The position numbers and the translations under genes are program-made. The notes under the pieces were generated by a model. That model was given only the letters and a program-made list of their open reading frames with translations, did no database searches and was not told where the DNA came from. This document shows positions 40,811 to 49,166 of a stretch of 56,810 nucleotides of DNA, in pieces. Source of the stretch: an uncultured Collinsella sp. (lineage in GTDB: Bacteria; Actinomycetota; Coriobacteriia; Coriobacteriales; Coriobacteriaceae); NCBI GenBank assembly GCA_958353395.1, contig CATWSG010000013.1, forward strand, positions 1-56,810, given 5' to 3'. The first letter of the stretch is position 1. Each line of letters starts with the position of its first letter.

Positions 40811-42763
40811 ATGGCCACCGCCGACCCCAAGAAGAAAAAGAAGAAGCGCAAGAAGAAAGAGTCACTCGAGCATAAGCGCAACCGCATCCTGGTAGCGCTG
40901 GGCATTTTTGCCGTGGTGTACGCCCTCGATGAGTTCGGCACCCTCACCGCCGCATTCGGTACCCCGGGCGACATCTACGCCAGCTTTGTGCTGTTCCTCG
41001 TACCGTTTTTGATTGCCGGCTACGACGTGCTGCAAAAGGCATTCAATAACATCCGCCGCGGCAAGGCCTTCGACGAGAGTTTCCTTATGGCAGTCGCGAC
41101 CATCGGCGCGTTTGCCATGGTGCTCTTCCCCGATACCGACCCGCACATGGCCGAAGGCGCCGCCGTCATGCTGTTCTACCAGGTCGGCGAGCTGTTCCAG
41201 GCGTACGCCGTGGGCAAGAGCCGCAAGTCGATCAGTGCCATGATGGACATCGCGCCCGACTACGCTAACGTCGAGCAGCCCGACGGCACACTCGAGCAGG
41301 TCTTCCCCGATGACATCGCCGTCGGCACCGTGATTGTGGTCAAGCCCGGCGAGCGCGTGCCCATCGACGGCGTCATCGTCGAAGGCGAAACCCAGCTCGA
41401 CACCGCCGCCCTTACCGGTGAGTCGGTCCCCCGCCCGGCCAAAACCGGAGACGATATCATCAGCGGCTGCATCAACATGACGGGGCTCATCCACGTGCGC
41501 ACCACCAAGCCCTTTGGCGAGTCCACCGTCGCGCGCGTCCTGGAGCTCGTAGAAAACGCCAGCGAAAAGAAGGCGCGCACCGAGAACTTCATCACGCGCT
41601 TTGCCCGCATCTACACGCCCGCCGTCACCGGCGCTGCCGCGGTACTCGCGCTCGGCGGCGGCTTGGTCACCGGCGCCTGGTCCGACTGGATCCTACGCGG
41701 CCTGACCTTCCTGGTCGTCAGCTGCCCGTGCGCGCTCGTGATCAGCGTGCCGCTGAGCTTCTTTGGCGGCATCGGCGGCGCGTCCAAGCTGGGCGTTCTC
41801 ATCAAGGGTTCTAACTACCTCGAGACGCTCGCCGACGTGGACACCGTCGTCTTTGACAAGACGGGCACCCTCACCAACGGCACGTTCTCGGTGGTCGCGG
41901 TACACCCCGAGGCCGGCTATACCGAGCAGTCGTTGCTCGAAGTCGCAGCCCTTGCTGAGTCGTTCTCCGATCACCCCATCGCGCAGTCCGTACGTGTCGC
42001 CTACCAGGGCGAGGTCGACCCCAAGCGCGTAAGCGACTCCACCAACGACGCGGGCCATGGCGTGACGGCAACCATCGACGGCAAGCACGTCGTCGTTGGC
42101 AACGCAAAGATGCTCGCCGCGGCCGGAGTCGAAGCGCCCGATTGCGAGGTCGTCGGCACCATCCTCCACGTGCTAGTCGATGGCATCTATGCCGGCCACA
42201 TTGTAATTGCCGACACCATAAAGGCCGATGCCGAGCAGACGATCCGCGACCTGCACGCCGCCGGCGTCAAGCGCACCGTCATGCTCACGGGCGACCGCGA
42301 GGAAGTGGCTGCTGCGGTGGCCAAGCGGCTGGGGCTCGACGAGTTCCACGCGCAGCTGCTGCCGGGCGACAAGGTCGAGCGTGTTGAAGCGCTGCTGGCA
42401 GCCGAATCGGGCAAGGGCAAGCTCGCCTTTGTGGGCGACGGCATCAACGATGCGCCCGTGCTTACGCGCGCCGATGTGGGCATTGCCATGGGCGCTATGG
42501 GTTCTGACGCTGCGATCGAGGCCGCCGATGTCGTGCTCATGGACGACAAGCCGTCCAACATTTCCCGCGCGATCCGCGTGGCACGCAAGACCATGACGAT
42601 CGTCTGGCAGAACATCATCTTTGCGCTGGGCGTTAAGCTGCTGATCCTTGTGCTGGCAGCGCTGGGCATCGCCAACATGTGGCTTGCCGTGTTCGGCGAC
42701 GTAGGCGTGGCGATCATCGCCATCCTGAACGCCATGCGCGCGATGGGTGTCAAGAACTTGTAG
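40811..42763 (+). CDS. P1B-type heavy-metal-exporting ATPase (Zn/Cd type)
   Basis: The 650-residue membrane pump exports divalent metal using ATP. It opens with a very Lys-rich tail (ADPKKKKKKRKKK...) in place of an HMA domain. Eight helices are expected. Conserved motifs are ALTGESVPRP (actuator), SCPCALV with the transport Cys pair at 305 and 307, DKTGTLT with the phosphorylated Asp at 349, SDHPIAQS (the P1B His-Pro) and GDGINDAPVL. The last helix region has GVKLLILVLAALGIANMWLAVFGDVGVA, typical of Zn/Cd/Pb ATPases. I chose the ATG at 40811 because GGGAGG lies 9-10 nt upstream. A long nested palindrome follows the stop. Confidence 0.93.
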   Translation: MATADPKKKKKKRKKKESLEHKRNRILVALGIFAVVYALDEFGTLTAAFGTPGDIYASFVLFLVPFLIAGYDVLQKAFNNIRRGKAFDESFLMAVATIGAFAMVLFPDTDPHMAEGAAVMLFYQVGELFQAYAVGKSRKSISAMMDIAPDYANVEQPDGTLEQVFPDDIAVGTVIVVKPGERVPIDGVIVEGETQLDTAALTGESVPRPAKTGDDIISGCINMTGLIHVRTTKPFGESTVARVLELVENASEKKARTENFITRFARIYTPAVTGAAAVLALGGGLVTGAWSDWILRGLTFLVVSCPCALVISVPLSFFGGIGGASKLGVLIKGSNYLETLADVDTVVFDKTGTLTNGTFSVVAVHPEAGYTEQSLLEVAALAESFSDHPIAQSVRVAYQGEVDPKRVSDSTNDAGHGVTATIDGKHVVVGNAKMLAAAGVEAPDCEVVGTILHVLVDGIYAGHIVIADTIKADAEQTIRDLHAAGVKRTVMLTGDREEVAAAVAKRLGLDEFHAQLLPGDKVERVEALLAAESGKGKLAFVGDGINDAPVLTRADVGIAMGAMGSDAAIEAADVVLMDDKPSNISRAIRVARKTMTIVWQNIIFALGVKLLILVLAALGIANMWLAVFGDVGVAIIAILNAMRAMGVKNL

Positions 42764-42779
42764 CGTTCGTGGGCTGTCC

Positions 42780-42908
42780 GGCCGGGGCCGGGCTTGGTTT
42801 TGAAAACGTCCTCGACCAATGAAGTGCCCCCGTTCTGCTCCTTCGGAGCTACGAACGGGGGCACTTCTGGTCTGCGGAATGTTTTCAAAACCAAGCCCGG
42901 CCCCGGCC
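42780..42908. terminator. Very long nested palindrome (28-bp outer stem) after the ATPase gene
   Basis: The outer arms GGCCGGGGCCGGGCTTGGTT... (42780-42807) and 42881-42908 pair perfectly over 28 bp. A middle stem GAAGTGCCCCCGTTC/GAACGGGGGCACTTC (42821-42835, 42853-42867) is perfect over 15 bp. Inside is GCTCC-TTC-GGAGC. It lies 16 nt after the ATPase stop and 140 nt from the convergent DtxR-type gene. Termination is the obvious role. Its size suggests a mobile or cruciform-forming element. Confidence 0.75.
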
Positions 42909-43006
42909 TGCGGTAACGTTGCTGGCGGTTCTTGGGCATCGCTTGCTGGTGGGGTTCCTTGTCTGAGTTGGACTTAGTTGATGGGACCACTCGTCTCGGT
43001 CGCTGT

Positions 43007-43029
43007 CCCGCGCCGTTCCGGCGCGGGAG
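43007..43029. terminator. Hairpin TCCCGCGCCG/CGGCGCGGGA
   Basis: A perfect 10-bp stem with a TTC loop lies 19 nt beyond the stop codon of the minus-strand DtxR-type gene. There is no T run, so it may need Rho or act as a processing signal. Confidence 0.5.
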
Positions 43030-43048
43030 GCGCGCCGCTGCGGGAGTG

Positions 43049-43438
43049 CTAGTCGGTCATTATTGGCGCCGAAGCACCGTCCCGTCCCAGCATCGCCCTC
43101 AGCTTCTCGAAGCTCTCCTCGCTCAGGCAGTGCTCCATGTGGCAGCCCTCTTGCGACGCCACCTCGGCCGATACGCCTGCATCCTCCAAAAGCCCCACGA
43201 AAAAGCAGTGGCGCTCCCACATTTGGCGCGCGACCTCCAGACCGCGCTCTGTCAGATGAACATCTCGTTTGCCCATTTCGACATAGCCGTTGCTTTCCAG
43301 CGTCGCCATGGCCTTGGAAACGCTCGCCTTGGTTACGCCGAGGTACTCCGCAACGTCGATCGAGCGCACGATGCCCTGACGTTCCGACAGAACGTAGATC
43401 GATTCGAGATAGTCTTCTCCGGATTCACGTAGGGCCAT
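43049..43438 (-). CDS. DtxR/MntR-family metal-dependent repressor
   Basis: A 129-residue metalloregulator that binds DNA when loaded with Fe2+ or Mn2+. The N-terminal winged helix (RESGEDYLESIYVLSERQG, DVAEYLGVTKASVSKAMATLESNGYVEM) is typical. The metal ligands appear in HCFFVGLLEDAGV and EGCHMEHCLSEESFEKL, with the Cys-x-x-Glu-His pattern of DtxR-like proteins. There is no C-terminal SH3-like domain, so it is the short MntR-type form. The start is the ATG at 43438 with AAAGG upstream; the longer open frame is not supported. The putative operator at 43505 lies upstream, so autoregulation is likely. Confidence 0.9.
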   Translation of the reverse strand: MALRESGEDYLESIYVLSERQGIVRSIDVAEYLGVTKASVSKAMATLESNGYVEMGKRDVHLTERGLEVARQMWERHCFFVGLLEDAGVSAEVASQEGCHMEHCLSEESFEKLRAMLGRDGASAPIMTD

Positions 43439-43504
43439 GGGCCGCCTTTCGCGATGATTGCTAGTTAGCCTTTGGATACTTTTCACAGCTTACTTTACCG
43501 CAAA

Positions 43505-43523
43505 AGTTGCCCATGTCTTACTA
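43505..43523. promoter_or_regulatory. Candidate DtxR-family operator upstream of the regulator gene
   Basis: AGTTGCCCATGTCTTACTA shares 15 of 19 positions with the site at 36866. It lies 67 nt upstream of the regulator's ATG. Confidence 0.55.
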
Positions 43524-43590
43524 CTTTGCCTAAAAGTTAGCCGTGTTTCACAAAACGTGCGGGACGAAAACAAAATGGGGACGCCCCGCA

Positions 43591-43640
43591 AGGAGTGTCC
43601 CCAGGTGCCGGCAGATAAGGAACGTCCCCAAGTGCCGAGC
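43591..43640. repeat. Dispersed repeat, family B
   Basis: AAGGAGTGTCCCCAGGTGCC and AAGGAACGTCCCCAAGTGCC follow one another. The element ends 5 nt beyond the stop codon of the minus-strand HAD gene. A short GGGGACGCCCC hairpin adjoins on the left. Confidence 0.75.
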
Positions 43641-43645
43641 CGCAG

Positions 43646-44416
43646 CTATAACAGTCCAAAGTACTTCGCGGCGTTGTAGATGCCGTCGTCGTCCACGGCA
43701 GTCGTCACATAGGTCGCCGCGGCCTTCACGGTATCCTGCGCGTTGCCCATGGCCACACTTGTGCCCACGGCCGAGAACATCGACAGGTCGTTCTCGCCGT
43801 CGCCAAAGGCAATCGCTTCACTCGCGTCGATGCCCAGACGCTCCAGCGTCGCCGCCACACCCAGGTCCTTGCCGCCGTTGGCCGGAATAATGTCGCAGAA
43901 CAGGTCGCACCAGCGCGTGGTGAGCGAATGCGACACGGCATCGGTCACGATGTGCTCGTCAACTGGGTCAACAAAGGCACAGAACTGATAGACCGGCGCG
44001 TCAAAGGCATGCTCAAACGGCTCCTCGTGGTAGACGATTCCCGCGTTGCTGCCAGCCGTCACCACGCGCTCGGACAGGCGGTTCACAAACGAGTTCTCGC
44101 CCTGCATGCACAGTGAGTCGTAGCGCCCCTGCGCCACCTGGTCCACAATCACCGCAACGTCGTCCGGATCGATCGGGCAGCTGCGGTAAACCCCCTCGGA
44201 ATCAAAACAGTGCTGGCCCGAAAGCGTAATGTACGCATCCCAACCCAAGTCGAACAGCCAATCCGGCATCTGGTAGGTCGGGCGACCCGTGGCGATTACG
44301 CACGCAATCCCCTGTTCGTGAAAGCTATCGAGCACCCGCTGCGCCGACGCCGGAATCCGATGGGTCTTAAAGCTCAGCAACGTGCCGTCGATATCGAAAA
44401 ACGCAGCCTTAATCAT
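43646..44416 (-). CDS. HAD-superfamily hydrolase, Cof-type (IIB)
   Basis: The 256-residue product begins MIKAAFFDIDGTLLSFKTHR, giving the nucleophile motif DIDGT. CVIATGRPTYQM is the second motif and IAFGDGENDLSMFSAVG carries the third and fourth. A C2B cap domain lies between residues about 80 and 185. Cof-type enzymes dephosphorylate sugar phosphates, FMN or pyridoxal phosphate; the substrate is not shown. The start codon lies 6 nt after the stop of the ABC-F gene, with the ribosome site inside the end of that gene, so the two are coupled. Confidence 0.92.
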   Translation of the reverse strand: MIKAAFFDIDGTLLSFKTHRIPASAQRVLDSFHEQGIACVIATGRPTYQMPDWLFDLGWDAYITLSGQHCFDSEGVYRSCPIDPDDVAVIVDQVAQGRYDSLCMQGENSFVNRLSERVVTAGSNAGIVYHEEPFEHAFDAPVYQFCAFVDPVDEHIVTDAVSHSLTTRWCDLFCDIIPANGGKDLGVAATLERLGIDASEAIAFGDGENDLSMFSAVGTSVAMGNAQDTVKAAATYVTTAVDDDGIYNAAKYFGLL

Positions 44417-44422
44417 CCTCGC

Positions 44423-46282
44423 CTACTCCTCGCCCTCGAGCTTCTCGCTCGCCTCGAGCCACGCCATCTCCAACTCGTCCATGGCGGCGTGGGCCTCGTC
44501 GATCTTTGCCTGCTGCTCGCCCAGCGCCGTGTAATTGGTGGGGTCGACCTGGGTCATCGCGGCCTCGGCCTCCTCCACGCGTGCGCGCTGCGTCTCCATT
44601 TTGCGCTCGAGCGAGCTCACCTCGCGGCGGAGCTTCTGGCGTTCGGCGTTGGAAAGGCCGTTGGGCTGACCGCTCGACTTGGGTTTTTCGGCCGCAGCCG
44701 CCGCAGCACCGGTGTCGAACGTGCCGGTCTTGGCACTCGGCGCACCCACGGGTTCACCCTCGGCGGTGGCATTGCACATACGCAGGTACTGGTCAACGCC
44801 ACCGGGCATATGCGTCAGGTGGCCGTCGAGCAGCGCCCACTGCTGGTCGGTCACGCGCTCCATCAAGAAGCGGTCGTGCGTCACCAGGATCAGCGTGCCG
44901 GGCCAGCCGTCAAGCAGGTCCTCGACAATCGCGAGCATGTCGGTATCCAGGTCGTTGCCGGGCTCGTCCAGGATAAGCACGTTGGGCTCGTCCAGGATCG
45001 TCAGCAACAGCGACAGGCGACGGCGCTGGCCGCCCGAAAGATCGCCGATGCGGCTCCAGAGCTGCTGCGTCGTAAAGCCCAGACGCTCGCAGAGCTTCTC
45101 GGGCGAAGTCTCCTTGCCGTCGATGACGTAGTACTTCTTATAGTTGCCGAGCACCTCGCGGATCGTGTCGCCCATGTAGGGTTCGAGCTCCTCGAGCTGC
45201 TGCGACAGCACGCCAAAGCGCACTGTCTGGCCAATCTTCACGCGGCCGCGCGTGGGTTCAATCTTGCCCTGGATCACGTCGAGCAGCGTCGACTTGCCGG
45301 CACCGTTCTCGCCCAGCAGACCATAGCGGTCGCCCGCACCAATGAGCCAGGTCACGTCAGAGAGCACCTGCTTGGGCGCGCCATCGGTATCCGCATAGCC
45401 GGCGTCCACGTCGACCACATCGATAACCTGCTTGCCCAGGCGGCTCACGGCGAGGCGCTTGAGCTCCAGCTCGTCACGCACGGGCGGCACGTCGGCGATC
45501 AGCTCGCGAGCGGCATCAACGCGAAACTTGGGCTTGGTGGAACGCGCCTGGGCGCCGCGGCTCAGCCACGCGAGCTCCTTGCGCGCCATGTTGCGACGGC
45601 GTTCCTCGGTAACCGCGGCCATGCGGTCGCGCTCCACGCGCTGCAGGATATATGCGGAGTAGCCGCCCTCGAAGGGATCGACCTGGCCGTCGTGGACCTC
45701 CCACATGCTGGTGCAGACCTCGTCCAAGAACCAGCGATCGTGCGTGACCACGAGCATGGCGCCCTGACCGCGCTGCCAGCGAGCCTTAAGATGGCGTGCA
45801 AGCCAGTTGATGGTGCGCATGTCCAGATGGTTAGTGGGCTCGTCGAGCATGAGCACGTCGTAGTCGCCGATCAACAGGCGCGCGAGGTCCACGCGGCGGC
45901 GCTGGCCACCCGAAAGCTCGCCCACCGTGCCCTCCCAGGGCACATCGCTAATGAGACCGGCGAGGATCTGGCGCGTGCGGGGGCTCGACGCCCACTCATA
46001 CTCGGGCGTGTCGCCCACGACGGCATGGTGCACGGTGTCGGTGTCGACAAGCTGGTCCTTTTGGCCGAGCAGGCCGATCGTGGTGCCGCGACGATGCGTC
46101 ACGCGGCCGTCGTCGGGCTCCAGCGTGCCGGCGAGCACGCTCAGCAGCGTCGACTTGCCGTCGCCGTTTTTACCGACAATACCAATACGGTCGCCCTCGC
46201 CCACGCCGAGCGTCACGCTATCGAAAATATGCTTGGTGGGAAACTCTAGGCTGACGGAATCGCATCCCAAAAGAATCGCCAT
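44423..46282 (-). CDS. ABC-F family ATPase, Uup-like
   Basis: ABC-F proteins have two ATPase domains without membrane parts and act on the ribosome. The 619-residue product has two Walker A motifs (VGKNGDGKSTLLS and LGENGAGKSTLLD), two signature motifs of the LSGGQRRR type, and an inter-domain linker (P-site tRNA interaction motif) around ERRRNMARKELAWLSRGAQARSTK. The C-terminus (about 545-619) is a coiled coil (AERQKLRREVSSLERKMETQRAR), the mark of the Uup subgroup. The start MAILLGCDSVSLEFP follows GAAGGAG. It is followed by the HAD gene. A role in ribosome rescue or drug tolerance is inferred, not shown. Confidence 0.93.
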   Translation of the reverse strand: MAILLGCDSVSLEFPTKHIFDSVTLGVGEGDRIGIVGKNGDGKSTLLSVLAGTLEPDDGRVTHRRGTTIGLLGQKDQLVDTDTVHHAVVGDTPEYEWASSPRTRQILAGLISDVPWEGTVGELSGGQRRRVDLARLLIGDYDVLMLDEPTNHLDMRTINWLARHLKARWQRGQGAMLVVTHDRWFLDEVCTSMWEVHDGQVDPFEGGYSAYILQRVERDRMAAVTEERRRNMARKELAWLSRGAQARSTKPKFRVDAARELIADVPPVRDELELKRLAVSRLGKQVIDVVDVDAGYADTDGAPKQVLSDVTWLIGAGDRYGLLGENGAGKSTLLDVIQGKIEPTRGRVKIGQTVRFGVLSQQLEELEPYMGDTIREVLGNYKKYYVIDGKETSPEKLCERLGFTTQQLWSRIGDLSGGQRRRLSLLLTILDEPNVLILDEPGNDLDTDMLAIVEDLLDGWPGTLILVTHDRFLMERVTDQQWALLDGHLTHMPGGVDQYLRMCNATAEGEPVGAPSAKTGTFDTGAAAAAAEKPKSSGQPNGLSNAERQKLRREVSSLERKMETQRARVEEAEAAMTQVDPTNYTALGEQQAKIDEAHAAMDELEMAWLEASEKLEGEE

Positions 46283-46352
46283 ATGCCCTGCTCCTTCGTA
46301 GAAATTCAACGTTGTCCATAATAGCAGCGAAAAGGCGGGCCGCACACGACAC

Positions 46353-46389
46353 AAAAAGGCGGGCCATCTCCCAAAAGAGATGACCCGCC
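46353..46389 (-). terminator. Rho-independent terminator of the pst operon
   Basis: On the minus strand GGCGGGTCATCTC pairs with GAGATGGCCCGCC (one mismatch) and TTTTT follows. It lies 56 nt beyond the pstB stop. A partial duplicate of one arm (AAAAGGCGGGCC) lies at 46330. Confidence 0.9.
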
Positions 46390-46445
46390 TCTCCAATCAG
46401 TCCCGTGGCAACCGTGGCCGCCGCGGGCCTCAAGCATGTCCCGGA

Positions 46446-47318
46446 CTAGGAGAACATGCCGGTGAGGTAATCATTCAGCCGCTTATCCTTGGGCCGTTGG
46501 AAAATCTCGTCGGTCTCGTCGTACTCGACCATATCGCCCATGTAGAAGAACGCCGTGCGGTTGGACACACGCGACGCCTGCTCCATGTTGTGCGTCACGA
46601 TGACGATGGCGCGGTCGGCAACGATCGATGACATCAGGTCCTCGATCGCCAGCGTCGAGATGAGGTCGAGCGCCGAGCAGGGCTCGTCGAACAAGATTAC
46701 GTCGGGGTTGAGCGCCAGCGTGCGCGCGATGCACAGGCGCTGCTGCTGACCGCCCGAAAGCGCATAGGCGCTCTTGTCGAGCTTGTCCTTGACCTCGTCC
46801 CACAGTGCCGCGCCGCGCAGGCTCTCCTCGACCATGCGGTCGAGTTCGTCGCGGTCGGTGATGCCGTGGCGCCTAGGCGCAAACGTGATGTTGTCGCGAA
46901 TGGACTTGCGAAACGGGTTGGGCTGCTGGAACACCATGCCAATGGAGCGACGCAACTCGTAGGTGTTCTCGGTCTTGGTGTTCACGTTGCGCCCGCGATA
47001 GTTGATCTCGCCCTCCACGCGGCAGCCGCGAATCTCGCGATTCATAAGGTTGAGGCTACGCAAGAAGGTCGACTTACCGCAGCCCGAAGGCCCGATGAGC
47101 GCCGTGATCTCGCCCTTGTGAAAGTCGAGCGACGTGTCGTGCAGGGCATGGTGGTCGCCATAGTACACGTTGACGTCCTTGGTGGAGAGCACGACCTCGT
47201 CGCTCACGGCCTTGCCGCTCACGCGCACGCGCTTCTCGCTCTCCCCCACACTCGATAGAAAGTCCTGGGTGTCGGACGCGGCCGCTTCGGTTGCGGGCGT
47301 TGCATTTATCTCGCTCAT
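46446..47318 (-). CDS. pstB: Phosphate ABC transporter ATP-binding protein
   Basis: The ATPase of the high-affinity phosphate importer. The 290-residue product has a 40-residue N-terminal extension (MSEINATPATEAAASDTQDF) before the ABC domain. Walker A is GPSGCGKST, the Q-loop is VFQQPNPF, the signature is LSGGQQQRLCIARTLA, Walker B is ILFDEPCSALD, and the switch His is in IVTHNMEQ. RRHGITDRDELD is a PstB-typical stretch. DEPCSALDLIS replaces the common DEPTSALDPIS, an unusual but tolerable variant. The ATG overlaps the pstA stop by 4 nt, showing coupled translation. Confidence 0.97.
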   Translation of the reverse strand: MSEINATPATEAAASDTQDFLSSVGESEKRVRVSGKAVSDEVVLSTKDVNVYYGDHHALHDTSLDFHKGEITALIGPSGCGKSTFLRSLNLMNREIRGCRVEGEINYRGRNVNTKTENTYELRRSIGMVFQQPNPFRKSIRDNITFAPRRHGITDRDELDRMVEESLRGAALWDEVKDKLDKSAYALSGGQQQRLCIARTLALNPDVILFDEPCSALDLISTLAIEDLMSSIVADRAIVIVTHNMEQASRVSNRTAFFYMGDMVEYDETDEIFQRPKDKRLNDYLTGMFS

Positions 47319-48241
47319 TCGGCCGTCATCTTCCTTGCCAGTTGCTTGCCCACAATGCGGGCGATTACGTTAAACAGCAGCACGCAAATCATCAGCAGCG
47401 CCGCGGTGCCCCAGACGATCTGCTGGGCCTCGGGGCTGCCTTCGCCATAGATCTTGTAGATGTGCACGGCGAGCGACTCGCCGGGGCGGAACACGTTCCA
47501 GGCGCAGGTGGGGCTCGACAGGTTAAAGCTCAAGAAGTTCAGGCGAACCGGCGAGCTCATACCCGAGGTAAAAAGCAGTGCTGCGGCCTCGCCAAACACG
47601 CGACCGGCCGAAAGCACGATGCCCGTCACGATGGCAGGCATGGCCTCGGGGATCAGGATGTGCAGCGTGGCCTCCCAGCGAGTGAGGCCCATGGCCAGGC
47701 ACGCATCGCGCTGGGCCTGCGGCACGTCCTCGAGCGCCTGCTGGATCACGCGCACCAGAATGGGGATATTGAACATGGTGAGCGCGATGGCGCCGGAGAT
47801 GATGGAGTACTTCCAGCCCAGCTGCACCGAGAACACCAGAAAACCGAACATGCCGACGACGATGGAAGGCAGCGAGGACAACGTCTCGATGGCGGTGGAG
47901 GCGATGTCGCGGATGGGTCCGTCCGGCGCATACTCAACCAAAAAGACCGCTCCGCCCAGGCTGATGGGCACCGAGATGATCAGAGTGATCAGCAGCAGGT
48001 AGAACGAGTCGAACAGCTGGTAGAGCACGCCGCCCTGCGTTCCGTTGGCGCGCGACGGCTCTGTGAGAAAGCCCGGCTGGAACAGCGTCGAGATGCCCTC
48101 GAACAAGATATAGGCCACCATGGAGATGACGATGAGCATGACGATGGCGACGATCGCCGTCAGCACGCCCGTGGCGATGCGATCCTGCTTTTGGACACGC
48201 CCGAGCCTCGCCTCGTCGATGTGGATGCGCGTGCTAGCCAC
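47315..48241 (-). CDS. pstA: Phosphate ABC transporter permease PstA
   Basis: One of the two membrane subunits of the importer. The 308-residue product has about six helices. Family motifs include GGAVFLVEYAPDG, IETLSSLPSIVVGMFGF and the ABC-permease EAA-like loop AMGLTRWEATLHILIPEAMPAIVTG. I chose the GTG at 48241 (MASTRIHIDEARLGR), which overlaps the pstC stop by 8 nt and is preceded by AAGGGGG. A TTG eight codons upstream is an alternative. Gene order pstS-pstC-pstA-pstB is standard. Confidence 0.95.
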   Translation of the reverse strand: MASTRIHIDEARLGRVQKQDRIATGVLTAIVAIVMLIVISMVAYILFEGISTLFQPGFLTEPSRANGTQGGVLYQLFDSFYLLLITLIISVPISLGGAVFLVEYAPDGPIRDIASTAIETLSSLPSIVVGMFGFLVFSVQLGWKYSIISGAIALTMFNIPILVRVIQQALEDVPQAQRDACLAMGLTRWEATLHILIPEAMPAIVTGIVLSAGRVFGEAAALLFTSGMSSPVRLNFLSFNLSSPTCAWNVFRPGESLAVHIYKIYGEGSPEAQQIVWGTAALLMICVLLFNVIARIVGKQLARKMTAE

Positions 48242-49142
48242 GAGCCTTCGCCCCCTTGCGGCCAATGAGATGGATGATCAGGATGAAGATGAGGCTCATG
48301 CCCATCAGCAGCAGACCGAGTGCCCACAGGACGTCGTCCTGGGCCGAGCCCTCGGCGTAGACCGCCATGGACGTGGTGAGCGTGGTGGTGATGGTGGACG
48401 CCGGCGACAGCAGCGACGTCGGCATGGCCTCGATGCCGCCGATAACCATGCGCACGGCGAGCGTCTCGCCAAAGGCGCGGGTCATACCCAGGATGACCGC
48501 AGTCATGAGCGACGGCATGGCAGACTTGAGCACCACGTGCCAGATGGTCTGCCAGCGGGTGTAGCCCAGCGCGAGCGAGCCCTGACGGTAGCTGTCGGGC
48601 ACGGCACGCAGGCCATCGACCGAAAGCGTGGTCATCGTCGGCAGGATCATGACGGCCAGCACGATGGCGCCGGGCAAGATGCCCAGACCCGTGCTCACAT
48701 GGAAAACGCTCTTCATAAGGCCGACGACCACGTGAAAACCGATCAGGCCAAAGACGACCGAGGGGATGCCGGTCAAAAGCTCAATGAGCGGCTGAAAGAT
48801 CTTAGAGCCAAACTTAGGGCTAATCTCGACCGCAAAGATGGCAGAGCCGATGGCGATGGGCAGCGCGATAAGCGTGGAGAGCACCATGACCGCAAACGAG
48901 GTGACGATCAGGGGCAGGGCGCCGGTATAGGGCAGGCCGTTTTCGGCTGTGTTGGCCAGGTCCCACTTGGTGCCGGTGAAAAACTCGACGACCGAGACGC
49001 CGTCCTTGACAAAAGCCGAGAGGCCCTTTTGGGCGACCATAAAGATGAGCGCGGCAACGACAAGCGTCACGAGCGCTACGCACGCGCCCGTGACGCCCAG
49101 GCCCACGTTCTCAAGGTCGCGCTTTGGCAGCTGTTTTGCCAT
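48234..49142 (-). CDS. pstC: Phosphate ABC transporter permease PstC
   Basis: The second membrane subunit. The 302-residue product has six or seven helices, with GTKWDLANTAENGLPYTGALPLIVTS as the outer loop typical of PstC. Other motifs are IELLTGIPSVVFGLIGFHVV and the cytoplasmic loop ALGYTRWQTIWHVVLKSAMPSLMTAVILG. GGAAAGG precedes the ATG. It lies 24 nt after pstS and overlaps pstA. Confidence 0.96.
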   Translation of the reverse strand: MAKQLPKRDLENVGLGVTGACVALVTLVVAALIFMVAQKGLSAFVKDGVSVVEFFTGTKWDLANTAENGLPYTGALPLIVTSFAVMVLSTLIALPIAIGSAIFAVEISPKFGSKIFQPLIELLTGIPSVVFGLIGFHVVVGLMKSVFHVSTGLGILPGAIVLAVMILPTMTTLSVDGLRAVPDSYRQGSLALGYTRWQTIWHVVLKSAMPSLMTAVILGMTRAFGETLAVRMVIGGIEAMPTSLLSPASTITTTLTTSMAVYAEGSAQDDVLWALGLLLMGMSLIFILIIHLIGRKGAKARG

Positions 49143-49166
49143 TGCAAACCTTTCCGGGGCGATTAC

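Noticed and set aside
44210..46249. 679-codon plus-strand frame
   Set aside because: It is antisense to the ABC-F gene with its Walker motifs.
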